64,000 nucleotides of DNA from Rhodoplanes sp963840055. GTDB lineage: Bacteria; Pseudomonadota; Alphaproteobacteria; Rhizobiales; Xanthobacteraceae. A program made the position numbers and the translations under genes. Shown here piece after piece: positions 1 to 8,247 of this stretch (its first letter is position 1; every line of letters starts with the position of its first letter). The notes under the pieces were generated by a model. That model was not told the origin of the DNA. It saw nothing but the letters and a program-made list of their open reading frames with translations, and ran no database searches. The stretch lies in NCBI GenBank assembly GCA_963840055.1, contig CAWIXM010000050.1, positions 62,001-126,000 on the forward strand, written 5' to 3'.

Positions 1-735
1 CGTCTTCTTCGGCTTGATCAGGAAGTTCTGAATCATCGCCGTCTCCTCATGCGCGAGGAAGTGACAGTGCAGAACCGTCTTGCCGACCCGCTTGCTGTAC
101 ATCCGACTCCAGACGCGCAGATAACCTTTCGGCGGGATGATCATAGTGTCGCGCCACTGGTTCGGATGGTCGATGGTTTTAAGCGCGTCGATGCGCGACT
201 GCACGATCGGAGCGTCGGCGCCGACCAGCTTGGGATCCGGGACCTGCGCGGAATAGCTCTCTTTCACCTGAAAGGCGTTGACGTGGACGTGGAAGGGATG
301 GGTGCCGCCGCTCGGGTTGACCAGCACCCATTCCTCCACCGTTCCCTGCTCGATCTCGAAGTCGACCGTGTCGGTCTGGTAGACCGTGTCGTTGATGCGG
401 AACTGCGGATAAGGCAGCCGGCAGGTGTCGCCGTCCATGTCGAAGACGAAGTGGCGCCGGTGCGTGATCTCCGAGGGCTGGATATCGGCGGTGCCCGGCG
501 GGCCTTCGGCCGGGATGCCGGGCGTGAAGCGCATCTTCTCGATCGACGACATCGGCTGGCCGCCATCTTCCTCCGTCACCACGATCTTGGCGAGAATCTG
601 GTCCCTCGGCCCGGTTCCGAAGAACTGGATGGTAGAGAGATGGTCGCTCTTGATCAGGTACTCGCCCGGCTCCTCGAATGGTCTGGACTCAGTGCGGGAT
701 CGTCGGCGCTGATGCCCGGCCGGATTGGCGGCAGT
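1..735 (-). pseudogene. Multicopper oxidase, C-terminal part only (5' end lost, 3' end off window)
   Basis: The minus-strand frame encodes the C-terminal cupredoxin domain of a multicopper oxidase. It shows HPFHVHVN (about 300-276) and the type 1/type 3 copper motif HCHFLAHE followed by TAMIQ (about 72-46). The stop lies just beyond the left edge. Reading upstream, similarity is good to about 690, where the natural-looking protein seems to change frame; the open frame ends at a stop at 776-778 with no usable start. The N-terminal copper sites (HxH pairs) have no coding room, because the next gene starts at 864 on the other strand. I read it as a 5'-truncated, probably frameshifted relic. What is seen is the motifs; the relic status is inferred. 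Confidence 0.7.
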
Positions 736-863
736 TGAGCGTGTCAGGAAATTGGCGAACCAACTCCGGCGCTCCTACTTTCCGCGCCGGAACCGCATAG
801 AAAGTTGCACCGCGGCGCATCAGCATGATACTTGCAGCCGACCTTTCAGCCGCGAGCCGTTCC

Positions 864-1433
864 ATGCGCCTGCCCCTCCTGCCACCCGATCGCCTCGATG
901 AGACACAGAAGGCACTCTATGCCGATATGAAGGGGGGTATTGAGACACGATTTGGCGGGTTCTCCACCATTCGCGAGGACGGCGCTCTCCTCGGGCCGTG
1001 GAACCCCTGGCTGCACGAGCCGAAGTTCGGCGGGCCGATCTGGGAGCTCGTAAAGGCGTTGTCGTACTTCCCTAGCCTACCACGGCCGGTCCGCGAGGTG
1101 GCCATCCTCGTCGCCGGCGCCGCGTTTCGTGCCGCGTACGAAATTTATGCGCACAGCCTGCTTGGCGAAAAGTCCGGGCTTTCCGAGGCGAAGATCGCGA
1201 CGATCGTCGCCGGGCAGCGGCCGACAGACCTTTCGCCGGAGGAGGCGATTGCCTACGACGTCGCCGCTGGCCTGATGCGTGGCGGGGTGTTGCCAGAGCT
1301 CACTTACCGGGCGGCGGTCGGCGCCTTCGGTATGCACGGCGCCGCGGAACTGATCTACCTTGTCGGCTTATACGCCTTTGTCTCCACCACCCTCAACGGC
1401 TTCGACGTGCCGATCCCGGAACAGCAGAGCTGA
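864..1433 (+). CDS. Carboxymuconolactone decarboxylase / AhpD-like family protein
   Basis: About 189 aa from the ATG at 864; an upstream in-frame ATG at 825 would add 13 poorly conserved residues. The helical pattern with REVAILVAG followed by YEIYAHSLLGEKSGLSEAKI is typical of the CMD/AhpD fold, whose members include decarboxylases and alkylhydroperoxidases. The CxxC or single Cys found in peroxidatic members is absent; only the His in the AYEIYAH segment is kept, so peroxidase activity is unlikely. It stands alone, divergent from the broken multicopper oxidase. The substrate cannot be told. Confidence 0.75.
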   Translation: MRLPLLPPDRLDETQKALYADMKGGIETRFGGFSTIREDGALLGPWNPWLHEPKFGGPIWELVKALSYFPSLPRPVREVAILVAGAAFRAAYEIYAHSLLGEKSGLSEAKIATIVAGQRPTDLSPEEAIAYDVAAGLMRGGVLPELTYRAAVGAFGMHGAAELIYLVGLYAFVSTTLNGFDVPIPEQQS

Positions 1434-1652
1434 GCGCAAATCTCCGGCCGACGGCGGAAACCTGCCGAGCTTAGCCTGTCGCCACGCCAGCAACAAATCG
1501 CGATCGCGATGCACAGACCATATGCGGCGCTCCTTGGAACGTCTGCAAAGTTCCGGTTTCGGGCCGGAGCTGTTCTAGGTGACGGGACTGGCGTAGGATG
1601 TGGGTTCCACCCCGGCGCAATCTCGGTGGGGAGAACAAGGAGACATCCGTCG

Positions 1653-1973
1653 ATGCTGATCCGTTGCGCCTTTTTCGAGGGCCGCGTCCGCGACGGAAAG
1701 GAAGCCGCCTTCGACGATTTCGTCCAGCAACAGCTGCTGCCGCTCTGGCGGCGGTTTCCGGGCTCGACGGGAGTCCGCGTTCTGCGCCATGTCGCGGCTG
1801 ATCCGGCGGCGCCGCCGATCCACATGATGCTCGAATTCGACTATCCGTCCCAGGCCGCCATTGACCGCACCATGGCGTCGCCGGAGCGCACCGAGGCCAA
1901 GGCCAAGACCCAGGAACTGTTGTCGATGTTCGACGGCCGCCTCTATCACGTCGTCTTTGAACGAAAGGATTGA
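1653..1973 (+). CDS. Small EthD/dabb-like ferredoxin-fold protein
   Basis: 106 aa. The start at 1653 is chosen because an AAGGAG ribosome site (1637-1642) precedes it; the open frame runs further upstream to 1509 without such a site. The sequence starts with a beta strand (LIRCAFFEGRV), followed by a helix with FDDFVQQQLLPLW and a later LYHVVFERKD strand. This fits the dimeric alpha+beta barrel group (EthD, NIPSNAP, dabb). Members are often small accessory enzymes or stress proteins. The family assignment is by fold pattern only. Confidence 0.6.
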   Translation: MLIRCAFFEGRVRDGKEAAFDDFVQQQLLPLWRRFPGSTGVRVLRHVAADPAAPPIHMMLEFDYPSQAAIDRTMASPERTEAKAKTQELLSMFDGRLYHVVFERKD

Positions 1974-2147
1974 AGCGGCGTCAAACTGTTGTGGGCGCCG
2001 ACGCACGGCCAAATTGGCGGGAGATGATGGCGTGCGGCAATTGGCAAGGGTGACGTCGCGACAAACCCCAATTCTCACTCTCGAATAACAACGCCACTAA
2101 GCGACCGCTGTCGCATTTTTTTGAAACCGTGGGGAAAGGAAGTCGCC

Positions 2148-2594
2148 GTGACGAAATTGCTCGCCCTTTGTGTCGGCGTCCTGCTCGCTGTGGGCGCGAG
2201 CGTAGCCGACGCCGACAATGCGGCAACAATCAATGCGGTCAAAGCCGCCATCTCCGCGCTGGACGATGCGTTTGCTCGCCGGGACGGAGAAGCCATCAAA
2301 GGCTTGATGACAACCGACCATCTCGCCATCACTTCCTACTACGGGGCTCCGAAATCGGTGGCCGAGCAGATCGCATCGCTGCCCGACCTCACCAAGTTCA
2401 ACGAGACCCCGGTATCGGGGGTCGTAGTCTCGCTGCTTGGTTCCGACGCCGCCGCGATTACGTTCACTGCGAAGAACGAGGGCGCCTTCAAAGGTCGGCC
2501 ACTGCCGTCGCCGGTGTTCGTAACGTCGCTCTACGTCAAGCGCGACGGCAAATGGCTGGAGAGGCTCTACCAGACGACCGTGCTCAAGCCGTAG
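2148..2594 (+). CDS. Secreted SnoaL/NTF2-like (DUF4440-type) protein
   Basis: 148 aa from the GTG at 2148, which has GGGGAAAGGAAG just upstream; an ATG at 2121 in frame is less well placed. A signal peptide (KLLALCVGVLLAVGASVADA) is followed by an NTF2-like domain: helix INAVKAAISALDDAFARRD, then GLMTTDHLAITSYYG, then the strands FVTSLYVKRDGKWL. The layout matches DUF4440/SnoaL-like periplasmic proteins, often polyketide-cyclase-like or calmodulin-association-like in fold. The ligand is unknown. It has no operon partner. Confidence 0.65.
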   Translation: MTKLLALCVGVLLAVGASVADADNAATINAVKAAISALDDAFARRDGEAIKGLMTTDHLAITSYYGAPKSVAEQIASLPDLTKFNETPVSGVVVSLLGSDAAAITFTAKNEGAFKGRPLPSPVFVTSLYVKRDGKWLERLYQTTVLKP

Positions 2595-2753
2595 AGAGTC
2601 GCGCTCTGGCCTCGTGGCAGCCTTGCTCCCCCTCCCGGCCCTTCAATGACGCTTGGCAACATGCGCGGAGTGGGCGCGCTCGGGACATGACCTTTCCGCT
2701 GGACCCTCCCGCACCAGCCCGCGTAGATATCTGCTCTGCGGATAGGTTGCTGC

Positions 2754-2857
2754 TAGAGCATTTTCCGGCGAAGTGGAAACCGGTTCGCCGCAGAAAATGC
2801 GACCACTCAAGGACAATTAGAGCGAATTCCGATTCCACCGGAACACAATTCGCTCTA
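2754..2857. repeat. Composite dispersed palindromic repeat, copy 1 (modules A+B)
   Basis: Module A begins TAGAGCATTTTCCGGCGAAG and continues through ACCGGTTCGCC to an inverted GCAGAAAATGCGACC. Module B is AGCGAATTCC ... GGAACACAATTCGCT, itself an inverted repeat. The same composite recurs at 5552-5647, 6591-6636 (module A only) and 14341-14445. It fills most of the 283-base gap between neighbouring genes; nothing else is evident there. Confidence 0.85.
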
Positions 2858-2877
2858 AGCGGGCGGAGGTCCGTGCC

Positions 2878-3243
2878 ATGTTCGTTTTTGCCCCACTCTT
2901 GCTTGGCTCGCATTTGCTGGCCGTCGCGGATTCGGTTCCTGTTTTCGATATTAAGAAAAGCTGCCAGGGGCGGAATATTGAGGCCGTCTTCGGGCGCCGG
3001 AACTCGAATGCTTGCATCCAGAGTGAGGAGGCGGCACGCGACCAACTGAAGAAGAGCTGGGGAGAATTTCCCGCGAAGGACAAGGTGGGGTGTGTTGCGA
3101 CGGCCAAGATTGGCGGCAGCCCCAGCTATATCGAAGTCATCACTTGTCTCGAAATAAACCGAGACCTGGATAAGATGCGCGCCACCTCTTCCGACAAGCC
3201 AGAAGGGGGCGGAGCAACCAGATCACGTCGCAAAAGGCGTTAG
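2878..3243 (+). CDS. Small secreted protein of unknown function
   Basis: 121 aa. The N-terminus FVFAPLLLGSHLLAVADS looks like a signal sequence, followed by a Cys-containing domain (KKSCQG, NACIQSEEAARDQL, KVGCVATA, EVITCLEIN) and a basic tail ending RSRRKRR. Four Cys in the mature part suggest two disulfides in the periplasm. The ATG directly abuts the palindromic repeat at 2754-2857. I do not recognise a named family; I recall the pattern as recurring in Bradyrhizobium-like genomes, which is memory and not shown here. Confidence 0.65.
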   Translation: MFVFAPLLLGSHLLAVADSVPVFDIKKSCQGRNIEAVFGRRNSNACIQSEEAARDQLKKSWGEFPAKDKVGCVATAKIGGSPSYIEVITCLEINRDLDKMRATSSDKPEGGGATRSRRKRR

Positions 3244-3311
3244 CGGGGCGAGACCTCAACATGCAGGTGCATAATGGAAGCTAATCGGCATTGCGCATGA
3301 CGAGATAATCG

Positions 3312-3677
3312 ATGGCGAAGGCACCGGACACGCTGGTTGGCAAGAGTATCGAGTGGACGGGCGTTCACCACTCCGAGCATGGTGACTTCACAGACCTCTC
3401 GACGCATGTGGTGACCTACGAGACCGAGGAGACCTGTTATGTCACCGCCGACGGCAAGCTCGCCGGCGAGGCGCGCTACACATACAAGAAGTTGGACGAC
3501 CGAATGGCTATTGTGATCTACCGGCCCGAACAATATCGGGGCCGATCTGATGTGGTTCTATATGCAATGTTTGACTTCGCGGAGGCGAAGGATCGCGCCG
3601 TTCTTCTCGCGGGCGGCGAACCATTCGCGGTCGCCGCCGGCAGCATGTGCGAAGTCGCTCGCGTTCCCCGTCCGTGA
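3312..3677 (+). CDS. Small beta-rich protein, possibly MoaF/calycin-like
   Basis: 121 aa, no signal peptide. It is rich in alternating strand patterns (KSIEWTGVHHSEHGDF, THVVTYETEETCYVTAD, EARYTYKKLDDRMAIVIY, DVVLYAMFDF) as in small calycin or MoaF-like barrels. No catalytic motif is visible. It lies alone 68 bases after the previous gene. The coding potential is convincing; the family is a guess. Confidence 0.6.
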   Translation: MAKAPDTLVGKSIEWTGVHHSEHGDFTDLSTHVVTYETEETCYVTADGKLAGEARYTYKKLDDRMAIVIYRPEQYRGRSDVVLYAMFDFAEAKDRAVLLAGGEPFAVAAGSMCEVARVPRP

Positions 3678-3737
3678 AGCCTGGGGTCGGCACCCAGAGA
3701 CCGCCCTAAGGTGGCCTAATTCGATGCCCAGCCACAG

Positions 3738-3998
3738 TCAGGCCGCTATCGGGGCGTGATCTCTTTGCGGCATAGCTTCAGATGGCCAATGCTCTGCCGC
3801 ATCGATGGCCCGCACACATATCCCCTGCAAACGATCGAAGAGAACATGGGTGCAAAAACCCCCATTAAACTTGTAAATCGTAAGCTTCGTCGAATGCGTC
3901 CACTCTTTAATTCTCTCGACATCGTTTGGCCATATCCGCCAAGCCGAGCCGTCATCAAGCTCAATAATACAGCCATTCTGGCGCTTCTTGATACGCAT
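3738..3998 (-). CDS. Hypothetical small protein
   Basis: 86 aa. The start at 3998 is preceded by a strong GGAGGGAC ribosome site, which argues against the longer open frame running to 4283. The protein starts MRIKKRQNGCIIELDDGSAW and has short beta strands (TIYKFNGGFCTHVLF). No family is recognised. It is convergent with the gene ending at 3677. Confidence 0.55.
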   Translation of the reverse strand: MRIKKRQNGCIIELDDGSAWRIWPNDVERIKEWTHSTKLTIYKFNGGFCTHVLFDRLQGICVRAIDAAEHWPSEAMPQRDHAPIAA

Positions 3999-4291
3999 GT
4001 CGGTCCCTCCACCGTGCGATACGAGGCACCCCATAGATTGCAAGACGGGACAAAGCGGGGCGACGTCAAGGCAATTTTGAGGAAGCCGCGAGCCTTCGAT
4101 TTCCCGCTTGCAGGCTTGGAGACGCGAAGATTTCCATTCGCGGAAGGCGTCTCGTTCATGCCTTGGCGCCCAAGAGCTGATAACCGATCTGACGAAGCCC
4201 GACCTCCGATGACTCGTGGGCAACATGCGGTCGGTGTCCACTCGCTTGCGCGGCCGACCACGGATACACTCGTGGCAGGACACTCACTCTT
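3999..4291. other. Intergenic stretch without a supported gene
   Basis: Long open frames cross this interval on both strands, but they lack ribosome sites and protein-like composition. I see no repeat, hairpin or RNA gene here. Confidence 0.4.
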
Positions 4292-4528
4292 GTGAGCTTT
4301 ACGTTGACCGAGATTGCGAAGGACACGCCGGTTATGGACCTTGAAGACCACCCAGACTTTCCAAGATTCAACGTGGTTTCTACAGGGCTTAGAGACGCCG
4401 AGGATAGGTTGCTTCAGGCCCTCAAGAGCGGCAACAAAGCTGACATTGTTTCCGCGAAGGTTGTCCTGATGGGGGCCCTCGATGAGTACAGCAAGGTAGC
4501 GGACGGGATCGGCGAAGATCCGGCCTAG
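4292..4528 (+). CDS. Hypothetical small acidic protein
   Basis: 78 aa from a GTG start, with AGGA about 11 bases upstream. It is acidic and helical (FNVVSTGLRDAEDRLLQALKS, LMGALDEYSKVADGI). No signal peptide or known domain is visible. It is divergent from the gene at 3738-3998. The GTG start and small size keep confidence moderate. Confidence 0.5.
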   Translation: MSFTLTEIAKDTPVMDLEDHPDFPRFNVVSTGLRDAEDRLLQALKSGNKADIVSAKVVLMGALDEYSKVADGIGEDPA

Positions 4529-4718
4529 GCAAAGCGTGATCCCGGAGCCGGAGACGCGCCGCAATCGTTGCGGTGAATCATGCGGCGATCTGGTTGCGGC
4601 ACGGTCCGTACTCACTGCGGGGTCGTCGGTGGCGATGCGAGACCCGCAATAAAATTCACAAAAATGCCGCGGTGAAGCGCGAGGGCATAGGAAGATGGCG
4701 CAAGCGGAGGGCAACGCG

Positions 4719-4949
4719 ATGAAAATCATGCTGAGCGCGGCGGCGATCATCGCCTTACTGGCGGGACCTTGTTACGCCCAGGTCAAAATTACCAACGAAA
4801 AGTCTGGGGAATGGAGCCGCCGGGTCGAAGAAGGCAAGCGGCTAGAAAGGAGCGAGAAAAAGAAGAAGCTTGACGCGGAATTCAAGGCGGCAGGCGACAA
4901 GATACCAGAGCCGAAGGTGCAATTCGACCCGTGGAAGAACGCACGCTGA
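4719..4949 (+). CDS. Small secreted protein with lysine-rich helix
   Basis: 76 aa. The ATG at 4719 is preferred over 4695 because GCGGAGGGC lies just upstream and the signal peptide (KIMLSAAAIIALLAGPCYAQ) then begins properly. The mature part is a charged helix (GKRLERSEKKKKLDAEFKAA) ending KVQFDPWKNAR. It looks like a member of a paralogous group of tiny periplasmic proteins in Bradyrhizobium relatives; function unknown. Confidence 0.6.
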   Translation: MKIMLSAAAIIALLAGPCYAQVKITNEKSGEWSRRVEEGKRLERSEKKKKLDAEFKAAGDKIPEPKVQFDPWKNAR

Positions 4950-5180
4950 CCGGCGCTCACGCGCGGCTGAACTAGGCGAGATGCGGGCGAGTAGGAACCG
5001 GCGAACCGGGCCGGCGCTCGCGCGCGAAAAACCCTGAATTCGCGGACTTTTCGGATACGATCGAGCAAGCAGGTTGGGGGCGTCATCGTCCGGCAGGTCG
5101 CCGCGCGATTGTGGACCATCGACAGCGCGAGCGGCATTTGCTTTGCGCGCGGGGCGCGGCCGCCGCGGTTAACCACAGTC

Positions 5181-5372
5181 TCAAATAAGATCGTTGTTGA
5201 CGCAGTATCGGAGCGCCGACAGGCCGTTCGCCGGTCCGATCGCATCGTCGTGATCGGCGAACAATTCAGCGCGCCGCGGTCCGTTCTGATTGCCGAGCCC
5301 GCTCACGGTCGCGACCGCAGACGATGGAAGGCGCATATTGGCCTTGAAAGACAACAACTCCGGGGACCGCAT
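5181..5372 (-). CDS. Hypothetical small protein
   Basis: 63 aa from the ATG at 5372, which has an AGGAGAAC site 7 bases upstream. Sequence features: MRSPELLSFKANMRLPSSAV and a C-terminus ending RYCVNNDLI. No domain is recognised. The good ribosome site is the main support; the protein could still be spurious. Confidence 0.4.
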   Translation of the reverse strand: MRSPELLSFKANMRLPSSAVATVSGLGNQNGPRRAELFADHDDAIGPANGLSALRYCVNNDLI

Positions 5373-5551
5373 GATAGTTCTCCTGGGGAACAACCGACGC
5401 TGCGAACGGTCGCGGATGATCGAGCGAAGGTTTCGAACGAGCGTTGTTATGAATGTCGGCGATGCCGATTTCTGTGCAGTTAATCACACAGCGCGAGCGC
5501 GGCCGCGGGAGGCAGCCCCTGCCCCGCGGCGCTCTTGACTTCGGCGCCCCA

Positions 5552-5647
5552 AGCGAATTCCGTTCCAATGGAATCGGAATTCGCTCTGTTTTTTAGTGGT
5601 CGCATTTTCTGCGGCGAACCGGTTCCCACTCGCCGGAAAATGCTCTA
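5552..5647. repeat. Composite dispersed palindromic repeat, copy 2 (inverted orientation)
   Basis: Module B (AGCGAATTCCGTTCC ... GGAATTCGCTCT) is followed by reversed module A (GGTCGCATTTTCTGCGGCGA ... GAAAATGCTCTA). It is the same composite as 2754-2857 in the opposite orientation. The rest of the 5373-5810 gap shows no supported gene. Confidence 0.85.
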
Positions 5648-5810
5648 AAACGTCCTGGAATGCGCGCTGCGGCGCTCGCCTTCAGCACAAGCGACAGCGA
5701 ATTCCGTTCTGGTAAAAGTCAGAACGCCCTCATATCTCCCTTGCGCTGGCATCTTTTGCGGCAAGACCGGCCTACGTCGCCGGACAATGCTCGCATGACG
5801 GAGTTGACCG

Positions 5811-6503
5811 ATGTTCGGCCTCCTGGCGGCGATTCCCATCGGCTTCAATTCGCTCGTTCTTGCGCAATTGACGATCACGCCGGGGCCGGGCGGCGGCCCG
5901 ATTGCGCCGGGTCCGCCGGTAAATGGTTATATCCCCGGCGGGGTTGGCCTCGGCGGCACGCCGCTCGCGCCCGGCGAGGCCGCGCGCGACGCGCCGGTGT
6001 ACAGATACACGCCGGGCGGCGTCCCGGTGCTGGTCGTGCCTGAGCCGCGCGCGGGGAAAAAAGACTCGATCGTCAAACGCTATCCGGGATGCGGCCGCGG
6101 CGGCCCGTGCCTGCCGCAAACGCTCGCGCTGACGATCGACAGCCGGACGGCTGGCGCCGGCAAGAGTCCTTCGCCGGATGCGCCGATCAATTCGCTGCAA
6201 GAGCTGTTCGCCGCTTTGCGCGCGTGCTGGGCGCCCCCGGCGCGCGAACAAGCGCGGGAAGGCATGCAGATGACGGTGCGCTTCGCCTTTCGGCGAAGCG
6301 GGGAAATTATGGCCCCGCCCTTCGTGACCTATACGAAGCCGGGAACCAAGGCCGAGGTGAAACAGATTTATCGGCACGCGATCGACGAGGCACTTGACCG
6401 CTGCGGGCGGCTGTCGTTTTCCGCCGCTTTCAAGAGCGCCATCGCCGGCCGCCCGATCAGCGTCCGCTATGTCGACGATCGAAACTTTGCAGCAAATCCC
6501 TAG
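5811..6503 (+). CDS. Secreted proline/glycine-rich protein with TonB-C-like domain
   Basis: 230 aa. A hydrophobic N-terminus (FGLLAAIPIGFNSLVLAQ) suggests export. It is followed by a low-complexity GPGGGPIAPGPPVNGYIPGG region (residues about 25-85) and then a folded domain from about residue 120. In that domain, LQELFAALRACWAPPA, MTVRFAFRRSGEIM, and HAIDEALDRCGRLSF with FKSAIAGRPISVRY resemble the TonB C-terminal/TolA-like fold. Two Cys (in RACW and DRCG) could pair. A periplasmic protein-interaction role is plausible; it is not a full TonB because no N-terminal anchor motif is visible. Confidence 0.65.
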   Translation: MFGLLAAIPIGFNSLVLAQLTITPGPGGGPIAPGPPVNGYIPGGVGLGGTPLAPGEAARDAPVYRYTPGGVPVLVVPEPRAGKKDSIVKRYPGCGRGGPCLPQTLALTIDSRTAGAGKSPSPDAPINSLQELFAALRACWAPPAREQAREGMQMTVRFAFRRSGEIMAPPFVTYTKPGTKAEVKQIYRHAIDEALDRCGRLSFSAAFKSAIAGRPISVRYVDDRNFAANP

Positions 6504-6590
6504 TATGCCGGGACATGGGCGAGCAGCTTAGGTGACGGATGCTTGGTCTGATGGCCGCGTTCACGGCTCTTGTTTTCCTTGAGTGGTCGC

Positions 6591-6636
6591 ATTTTCTGCG
6601 GCGAACCGGTTCCCACTTCGCGGGAAAATGCTCTAG
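6591..6636. repeat. Dispersed palindromic repeat, module A only, copy 3
   Basis: GAGTGGTCGCATTTTCTGCG ... GAAAATGCTCTAG matches module A of the composite repeat. Its terminal CTAG supplies the stop codon (6633-6635) of the minus-strand gene 6633-6845. Confidence 0.8.
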
Positions 6637-6845
6637 CCCTGATCGGCCACCGCGGGGATTCGTTGCTCGTGGAAGCCGCCTTGGAGCATCGCATAGACCT
6701 CGCGCACGAGGATATGCGTGGCGACCTCGTTTTCGGTGCGGCCGAGCTTCCCGAGAGTAGCAAGCAAAACCAAATAGTTGAACGTCTCCTCGGGCAAGGT
6801 CAGACTGAGCGGCCGAGCCTCCGAACGGTTTTCAGGTCGCGCCAT
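6633..6845 (-). CDS. Small ribbon-helix-helix-like protein (putative repressor)
   Basis: 70 aa. SEARPLSLTLPEETFNYLV is a strand followed by a helix, and GRTENEVATHILVREVYAML is a second helix. This is the order of a ribbon-helix-helix (CopG/Arc-like) DNA-binding fold. GGAG lies about 8 bases before the ATG. A perfect 19-bp palindrome at 6861-6879 sits directly upstream and overlaps a TATAAT, which would suit autorepression. The stop codon comes from the end of the dispersed repeat at 6591-6636, so the native C-terminus may have been altered. The RHH call is by pattern only. Confidence 0.6.
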   Translation of the reverse strand: MARPENRSEARPLSLTLPEETFNYLVLLATLGKLGRTENEVATHILVREVYAMLQGGFHEQRIPAVADQG

Positions 6846-6860
6846 TGCAACACTCCAAAA

Positions 6861-6879
6861 ATTATAACGCCGTTATAAT
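6861..6879. promoter_or_regulatory. Perfect palindrome, likely operator over -10 box
   Basis: ATTATAACGCCGTTATAAT reads the same on both strands apart from the central base, and contains TATAAT in both directions. It lies 15 bases upstream of the 6633-6845 start codon. Binding here would block transcription of that small RHH-like gene. Confidence 0.6.
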
Positions 6880-7235
6880 GCCATTTTAACTCTTGTTTAG
6901 CGAATCAAATCGTGACAGGTTTGATTCGGCTGCACCACTGCGACAGTGGGTCCTAGCAAGGCAATCTGCGTTGCGGTGCGCCGGGGCCGCCTGAGCCCAA
7001 TCCACTGGCCTGCTTGACATGCGCGGAGCTCGCCGGCTCGCCGCCGATGGATGCGAGCACCCTCGACTCATGCCTGGCGCATGCAGCCCAAGTCAGTGGC
7101 GACCGCGGCCTGTGAGGGCGGAGCGTTTGTGTTGCTGTTGCGTGAGTACGCGTACCAAGCGTATGGCCGGAAACCAGCGATGTTCGCCGGTCGCCGGCCC
7201 GCGGAGTTCAGCATTGCCAACGCGGGGCCATCGCC
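6880..7235. other. Intergenic stretch without a supported gene
   Basis: Between the divergent small repressor-like gene and the GcrA-like gene. Short open frames exist but none has a ribosome site or protein-like composition. No repeat family member or hairpin was noticed. Confidence 0.4.
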
Positions 7236-7724
7236 ATGTTCACAAACGGCGCGACCTGGAGTTCGGAGCGCATTGATCAGCTAAAACGCTGCTTCCAAGC
7301 CGGGCTCTCAAGCAGTCAGATCGCCCGCGAGATGGGGGTGACCCGCAACGCGGTCATCGGCAAGATGAATCGCTTGGGCCTGTCGCGGCCCAAGGACGCG
7401 CTCGCCAAGCACCAGGATCACAAGCGCGCCGCAAAATTTGCGCGGCCGAAACGCATGCGCCTGAACATCTTTGCGCAACGCGTGATGCTGACGACGACGT
7501 ATCCCGACCAGCTGTTGAGCGAAGCCATCCCTATTCACGAAGGTCGCGGATGCACCTTGCTCGAACTGGGCCACGGCAAATGCCGTTGGCCCATCGACGG
7601 CCCAGGCGCCGACGACGTCTTCTACTGCGGAAACGAGCCTCTTCCAGGGCTACCCTATTGCGCGGGGCACGCGCGTATCGCCTACCGGCCGACGGGCCGG
7701 CAGCGCAACAGCGCTCGCGCATAG
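7236..7724 (+). CDS. GcrA-family cell-cycle regulator (paralogue)
   Basis: 162 aa. The N-terminal helix-turn-helix reads ATWSSERIDQLKRCFQAGLS with SSQIAREMGVTRNAVIGKMN, the hallmark of GcrA. A basic linker follows (about 55-80). The C-terminal sigma70-interaction domain has GCTLLELGHGKCRWPIDGPG and FYCGNEPLPGLPYCAGHARI, with the Cys/His set seen in the family. GcrA binds sigma70-RNA polymerase and responds to GANTC methylation by CcrM in Caulobacter. The linker and N-terminus look divergent from canonical GcrA, so this may be one of several paralogues rather than the master regulator. Confidence 0.85.
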   Translation: MFTNGATWSSERIDQLKRCFQAGLSSSQIAREMGVTRNAVIGKMNRLGLSRPKDALAKHQDHKRAAKFARPKRMRLNIFAQRVMLTTTYPDQLLSEAIPIHEGRGCTLLELGHGKCRWPIDGPGADDVFYCGNEPLPGLPYCAGHARIAYRPTGRQRNSARA

Positions 7725-7779
7725 CCGATCGCTCGGCGCGCGCGCGAGCTCGATCCGATCCGGAGCTTCTCCGGGCCGC

Positions 7780-8094
7780 TTACCTGAGCCCGAGGAACTC
7801 CTTGATCTGACGCGCGGTCAATTCCGCGTCCTTCTTGTCGTTCGCCGGCAACGCCCAGCCCTCCCCGGCGCGCGAGATCAGCATGGTGTTGCACACCTCC
7901 ACGCCGGACGATCGATCGACGGCCGCATCGACGGTGGCGTCGGCGATCTCGGCGAGCGCTTTCTCGATCGGGGCTCGGTTCCAGAACAGAACCTTGCGCT
8001 GCATGCTGACTTTGCCCGCTTCTTTGTCCAGCGTCAGCTTTGTCGAGCCGGATTGGAGCACCAGCCGTTGCGGGGTGCTTTCTATGGTGGGCAT
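7780..8094 (-). CDS. Hypothetical conserved-looking protein
   Basis: 104 aa. The ATG at 8094 is chosen because AGGGAGAAG lies just upstream; the open frame continues to 8157. The sequence is beta-rich at first (RLVLQSGSTKLTLDKEAGKV, SMQRKVLFWN), then helical (EKALAEIADATVDAAVDRSS), and ends LTARQIKEFLGLR. It has no signal peptide and resembles small cytosolic proteins with a DUF-type PH-like fold. No named family is assigned. Confidence 0.6.
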   Translation of the reverse strand: MPTIESTPQRLVLQSGSTKLTLDKEAGKVSMQRKVLFWNRAPIEKALAEIADATVDAAVDRSSGVEVCNTMLISRAGEGWALPANDKKDAELTARQIKEFLGLR

Positions 8095-8247
8095 AGCGCT
8101 TCTCCCTGCTTTTTCTTCCAGCAATGCAAACGTAACATCGGTCTGGAGCCGGAACAATCATTTCCGGTCGCAGGCCCATTCGTATGGGGACATGTCAGTG
8201 CGACCGCTGGTTCGACCAGCCGAGTTTTTAACTCCGAAGGAAAGCGC

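Noticed and set aside
49..738. Open frame on the plus strand opposite the multicopper oxidase fragment
   Set aside because: It is the shadow of the copper-domain frame; composition is unnatural and it has no ribosome site.
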